NCBI RefSeq assembly: GCF_026210795.1
Contig: NC_089431.1
Span: 558,001-622,000, forward strand
Source of the DNA: Rhizophagus irregularis
Taxonomy: Eukaryota > Glomeromycota > Glomeromycetes > Glomerales > Glomeraceae
DNA: 64,000 nt
Direction of reading: 5' to 3'
A model generated the notes under the pieces. It ran no database searches, was not told the origin of the DNA, and worked only from the letters and a program-made list of their open reading frames with translations. Positions 62,301 to 64,000 of this stretch are shown here, one piece after another. Made by a program: the position numbers and the translations under genes. Position 1 is the stretch's first letter. Each line of letters starts with the position of its first letter.

Positions 62301-62606
62301 AGAGAGAGAAATGAGAGGATTCCTGATCCTGGTGAACACTTTAGCTATGTTGTTGTGAAGGGTCCTCGTCTTCGCAATGAGAAAGGCAGGTTAATACCGT
62401 ATAGAGTTGGGGATTATATGGAGTATGCGGACATAGCAAAGGAGCAAAACATGGAAATAGATATCAATTATTATTTAGGCACTACGGTTGGAATGTGCGC
62501 ACGCTTTATTAATGAGGATGATAGCTATCAACCGCCCTCATCACATAAAATAATGCAGATCAAGGATTCAGATGTGAGAGAAAAGAAGATCGACAAATAC
62601 TCCTAG
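59373..62606 (+). CDS. family B DNA polymerase, virus-like, 1077 aa, probably inactive
   Basis: Intronless; the ATG at 59373 is preferred over a TTG at 59358. 3'-5' exonuclease motifs: Exo I WDIETQ (Asp269, Glu271), Exo II GFNDSDYDWHFI (Asp358), Exo III YCIIDA (Tyr521, Asp525). Polymerase motifs: A GLDFASLYPSIIMAYN (Asp615), B KVYMNTFYGEAG (Lys748, Asn752), C KYGDTNSLY (Asp800, Asn802) and GKKKYFG (about 877-883). Motif C normally reads DTD; Asn at 802 replaces a metal-binding Asp. Length, lack of a protein-priming insert and the block around REVASIAYVSLF fit polymerases of nucleocytoplasmic large DNA viruses, best the asfarvirus side, rather than host pol delta or mitochondrial-plasmid enzymes. 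A TAG ends it before a readable tail. Confidence 0.9.
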   Translation: MTEQSSLSEFFDASALFHPEAEKDKMEAQIIRYSGEKNLSGIPTLDDIVAENDEGLMTILEDALSKQHDIPFMAIKNEGSTEKIKGMYRYVLRLYGRLINGQKALVTLVGIQVFFDILVPDGETSDECEEKVNKILFSIVKSYKIEHIKAFPFRGYHTEKKTYLRIYTNSTGGRKTAIKAVQDNNFETASDDLYSFHRKVARENGIQLSGWSIINKYIYKQGKGTSPLYKHEFDVSIKDFCPLEDITTISDRFPISALLRDRTLVITWDIETQSQELGEFAEVLDLNHNVFMICMTLHWKDDPKPLKQISIVDVEAEPDPRWTTIVCGNQENLLKAFALYWRAFAPDIQVGFNDSDYDWHFIMERAYHLNILEWMWERMTGKFERKKEIIKWKYRGKIGAKSENDYMKKYPVKAPEKGEEDPEEKEYMGGPIKIKISAEEDFTSSFLELPGCIPIDVRVCLKKRFPRSEVDKKGSLKFFLQKCGLDSKADMPYDKMWKIYSEAKKNPSSTTTRNMREVAHYCIIDALRCQELLVNQSIINDYREVASIAYVSLFDAHYHANGMKVRNLLGAYAVKRDMVISTRVHENIEKGKYPGAYVYLPKKGIESKRPVTGLDFASLYPSIIMAYNLSPEKFIFDPKDADIAQNNGNNLHKIEFSFNNHIVQAWCIRHDNQTEKIGLYPAVLKDLFNKRLDLKARLAPLGKKKQHLGKMISSTKERGKKIPESLNLEYSSVCFDYDYWDSKQKALKVYMNTFYGEAGNSLSPIFLRELACGTTTAGKYNLNLVAEFVTKKGFGIKYGDTNSLYLTCPDKYYEICDRAFNEVKLSKEAYWTEMVKITMDVMRKLRDQVNAYLRIKSGTSYLKMAYEEVLFPVCFTGKKKYFGIEHEDVVNFKPKNLFKKGIETVKQGKSQLLKFIGEKIMREAMDINNTRPIHEIVKDTLREARNKEWDFNEFIIMGTWKPKKNNLCNNRFMGRMRERNERIPDPGEHFSYVVVKGPRLRNEKGRLIPYRVGDYMEYADIAKEQNMEIDINYYLGTTVGMCARFINEDDSYQPPSSHKIMQIKDSDVREKKIDKYS

Positions 62607-62722
62607 GACGAGGCTGAAAGACAGCTTAAAAAATATATAAAAACTTTACAATAAACCTTTCTAGGTATTTCGATGATTCGTCCGAAGCAGATATAGACGA
62701 GATCATTGAATTATATAGATAA
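62604..62722 (+). pseudogene. severed C-terminal tail of the DNA polymerase
   Basis: Past the TAG at 62604 the same frame reads DEAERQLKKYIKTLQ to a TAA, and another frame then reads RYFDDSSEADIDEIIELYR to a TAA at 62720. Both look like a natural acidic/helical C-terminus cut off by one nonsense mutation and one frameshift (or a small insertion near 62650). Confidence 0.6.
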
Positions 62723-62805
62723 GTACTCTTAGCGGGATGTGGCAATTTCAGCTAAGATACCTCATATAATATTTATATTTTTTCGTAGAATAATACCGGC
62801 TAACT

Positions 62806-63915
62806 TCAATTTCTATCTCCGACAAGGCGCCTCCGATCATACAGTTCGGCCTCGGAAATGCCCGGAGATGATAAAAAATAGTTCTGGTAAGGAGAATATT
62901 CAATATTACTTTTTTTCCGCGAATTCCACCATTTCCTGGCCATAAACCATATAATCGTAATAAGTACTAGGGTAAGTATAAAATATATTAACATAGGCGA
63001 CATCAAGGAGCTCGTGACGATAGGAGCAGTTGCTGGTAAAGACACCGCTTCTACACCACCTGCGGAAAATATTTGGGAGGGTGGAGGATTAAGAGCGGAA
63101 AGTTGTAATTCTTTTGGGACCTGTTCACTCTCATTTTCTTTTAAATTGTTTATAGGCGGGGGTGGACGATCTACTTCATTATTGTCCTTTAACGCTAACT
63201 GCTCCCTAAGGGACCTATTTGCCTCTATTAAATTTGACCGCGTTAAAAATAAAGAATCTATCATCTGATTGTATATGTTTTTTGAGGACTCTATTCCCTT
63301 TTCCATACATTCTATTTCGTATTTTTTCGAGGATAAATCACCCCTCACTTGCTCCAATTCAAGCCTAAGAGAATCGATCTCTTTAGGATCAGATGAGTTT
63401 ATTTGGGCCGGCTCATCTATTAGTCCTCCTACTACATTTGAATCGTGGAGCACCTGATCTAGCTCCAAGTCATCCAACTTACCTTCCAATTCACGTACTT
63501 TAGTTTCAAGAGAAAGAATCTGGACCTTATCAGCGGACGAAGCTTTCTGGGTCAAAGTTGCTTCTCTCTTTAGTGTTTTAATATTAGATTTGAGCGATTT
63601 GATTTCGGCAGTATATTTGGCTTCAAGCTCATGTTGACTCTCGAGATGAGACTTTCGTTCAGAAATAAGTTGGGATCTAACTTTAGTAGTGGATGCAATT
63701 AACTGGCTAGCTTTATTTTCAAACTCCTTTTCTCGCTCATTGTACTTATTTACCAGCTTTTCGCTGAGATCATTAATCTCAGAGTTAAATTCGGTAATGG
63801 ATCTTAATTTTTTTTCGAGCTCTTGCTCATATGCACTACCCAGCCAATGACCAGGTTTTTTATAAGAACCACCCTCTCTATCTTTTATATCATTCAATGT
63901 ATGCACATTGGACAT
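62806..63915 (-). CDS. coiled-coil protein with C-terminal membrane anchor, 369 aa
   Basis: Intronless, ATG at 63915. Residues about 28-170 and 180-255 are charged heptad-rich coiled coil (ELEKKLRSITEFNSEINDLS, KYNEREKEFENKASQL, KVRELEGKLDDLELDQ). A Pro-rich stretch (DRPPPPINN, LNPPPSQIF) follows, then one transmembrane helix at about 308-325 (MLIYFILTLVLITIIWFM) and a basic 44-residue tail (ARKWWNSRKKS). No N-terminal signal, so a tail-proximal anchor with the long coiled coil on one side of a membrane. Not recognised. Convergent with the polymerase gene; base composition and lack of introns fit the virus-like block, where it could be a virion or membrane-scaffold protein (inference). Confidence 0.75.
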   Translation of the reverse strand: MSNVHTLNDIKDREGGSYKKPGHWLGSAYEQELEKKLRSITEFNSEINDLSEKLVNKYNEREKEFENKASQLIASTTKVRSQLISERKSHLESQHELEAKYTAEIKSLKSNIKTLKREATLTQKASSADKVQILSLETKVRELEGKLDDLELDQVLHDSNVVGGLIDEPAQINSSDPKEIDSLRLELEQVRGDLSSKKYEIECMEKGIESSKNIYNQMIDSLFLTRSNLIEANRSLREQLALKDNNEVDRPPPPINNLKENESEQVPKELQLSALNPPPSQIFSAGGVEAVSLPATAPIVTSSLMSPMLIYFILTLVLITIIWFMARKWWNSRKKSNIEYSPYQNYFLSSPGISEAELYDRRRLVGDRN

Positions 63916-64000
63916 AATATTAGCATGGTTATATATTAGAAAAAAAAAATGTACGAATTTATTTCCGAGATAATAAACTTATCCTATACAATCAGAATAA
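63916..64000. promoter_or_regulatory. upstream region of the coiled-coil gene (window edge)
   Basis: 85 bp, A+T-rich, with ctaatatataaccatg just before the ATG on the minus strand as a TATA-like word. The block continues beyond the window. Confidence 0.35.

Noticed and set aside
1-64000. CRISPR-like arrays
   Set aside because: The tandem arrays lack uniform repeats with unique spacers, and this is eukaryotic DNA.

Overview
The window looks like nuclear DNA of an arbuscular mycorrhizal fungus of the Rhizophagus type. This is an inference from strong A+T bias, genes with many short introns (about 60-110 bp, mostly GTAAGT...TAG), an expanded TKL-like kinase family with an N-terminal CxxC...CxxC element, fungal HSF-type DNA binding, and a dense population of DNA transposons. 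No database was searched. Exon models below come from reading splice sites and checking phase, and for the duplicated genes from agreement between copies.

0-21 kb: two paralogous ten/eleven-exon genes (1-2877, 5' cut by the window edge, and 14490-17436) with KH-like segments flank an intronless heat-shock-factor-type regulator (8201-9412, minus). 21-30 kb: decayed coiled-coil gene pieces and a three-exon gene of unknown function (26864-28667, minus), which has a broken relative at 19.5 kb. 30-44.5 kb: a tandemly triplicated segment. The outer copies carry intact five-exon protein kinases (31612-33405 and 42352-44372, both minus); the middle copy has lost nearly the whole kinase domain. 38-41.9 kb also holds a Helitron-like 3' end and two small inverted-repeat elements.

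44.5-57.4 kb is transposon territory: a 1.1 kb hAT-like non-autonomous element with an 8 bp target duplication, a decayed Tnp2-like transposase gene of the CACTA/EnSpm type, and an RGG-box-like gene split by a 2.1 kb Tigger/pogo element and a 0.5 kb long-hairpin MITE. The Tigger has matching terminal inverted repeats, TA duplications and a transposase with a single premature stop.

From about 57.4 kb the character changes: higher G+C, no introns, tightly packed genes. Here lie a 93-residue Cys/His protein, divergently transcribed from a 1077-residue family B DNA polymerase, and a 369-residue coiled-coil protein with a C-terminal membrane segment. The polymerase has recognisable exonuclease and palm motifs and resembles polymerases of nucleocytoplasmic large DNA viruses, most likely the asfarvirus side. 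I read this end as the edge of an endogenised giant-virus segment. The polymerase carries Asp-to-Asn in motif C and a stop before a readable C-terminal tail, so it is probably no longer functional.
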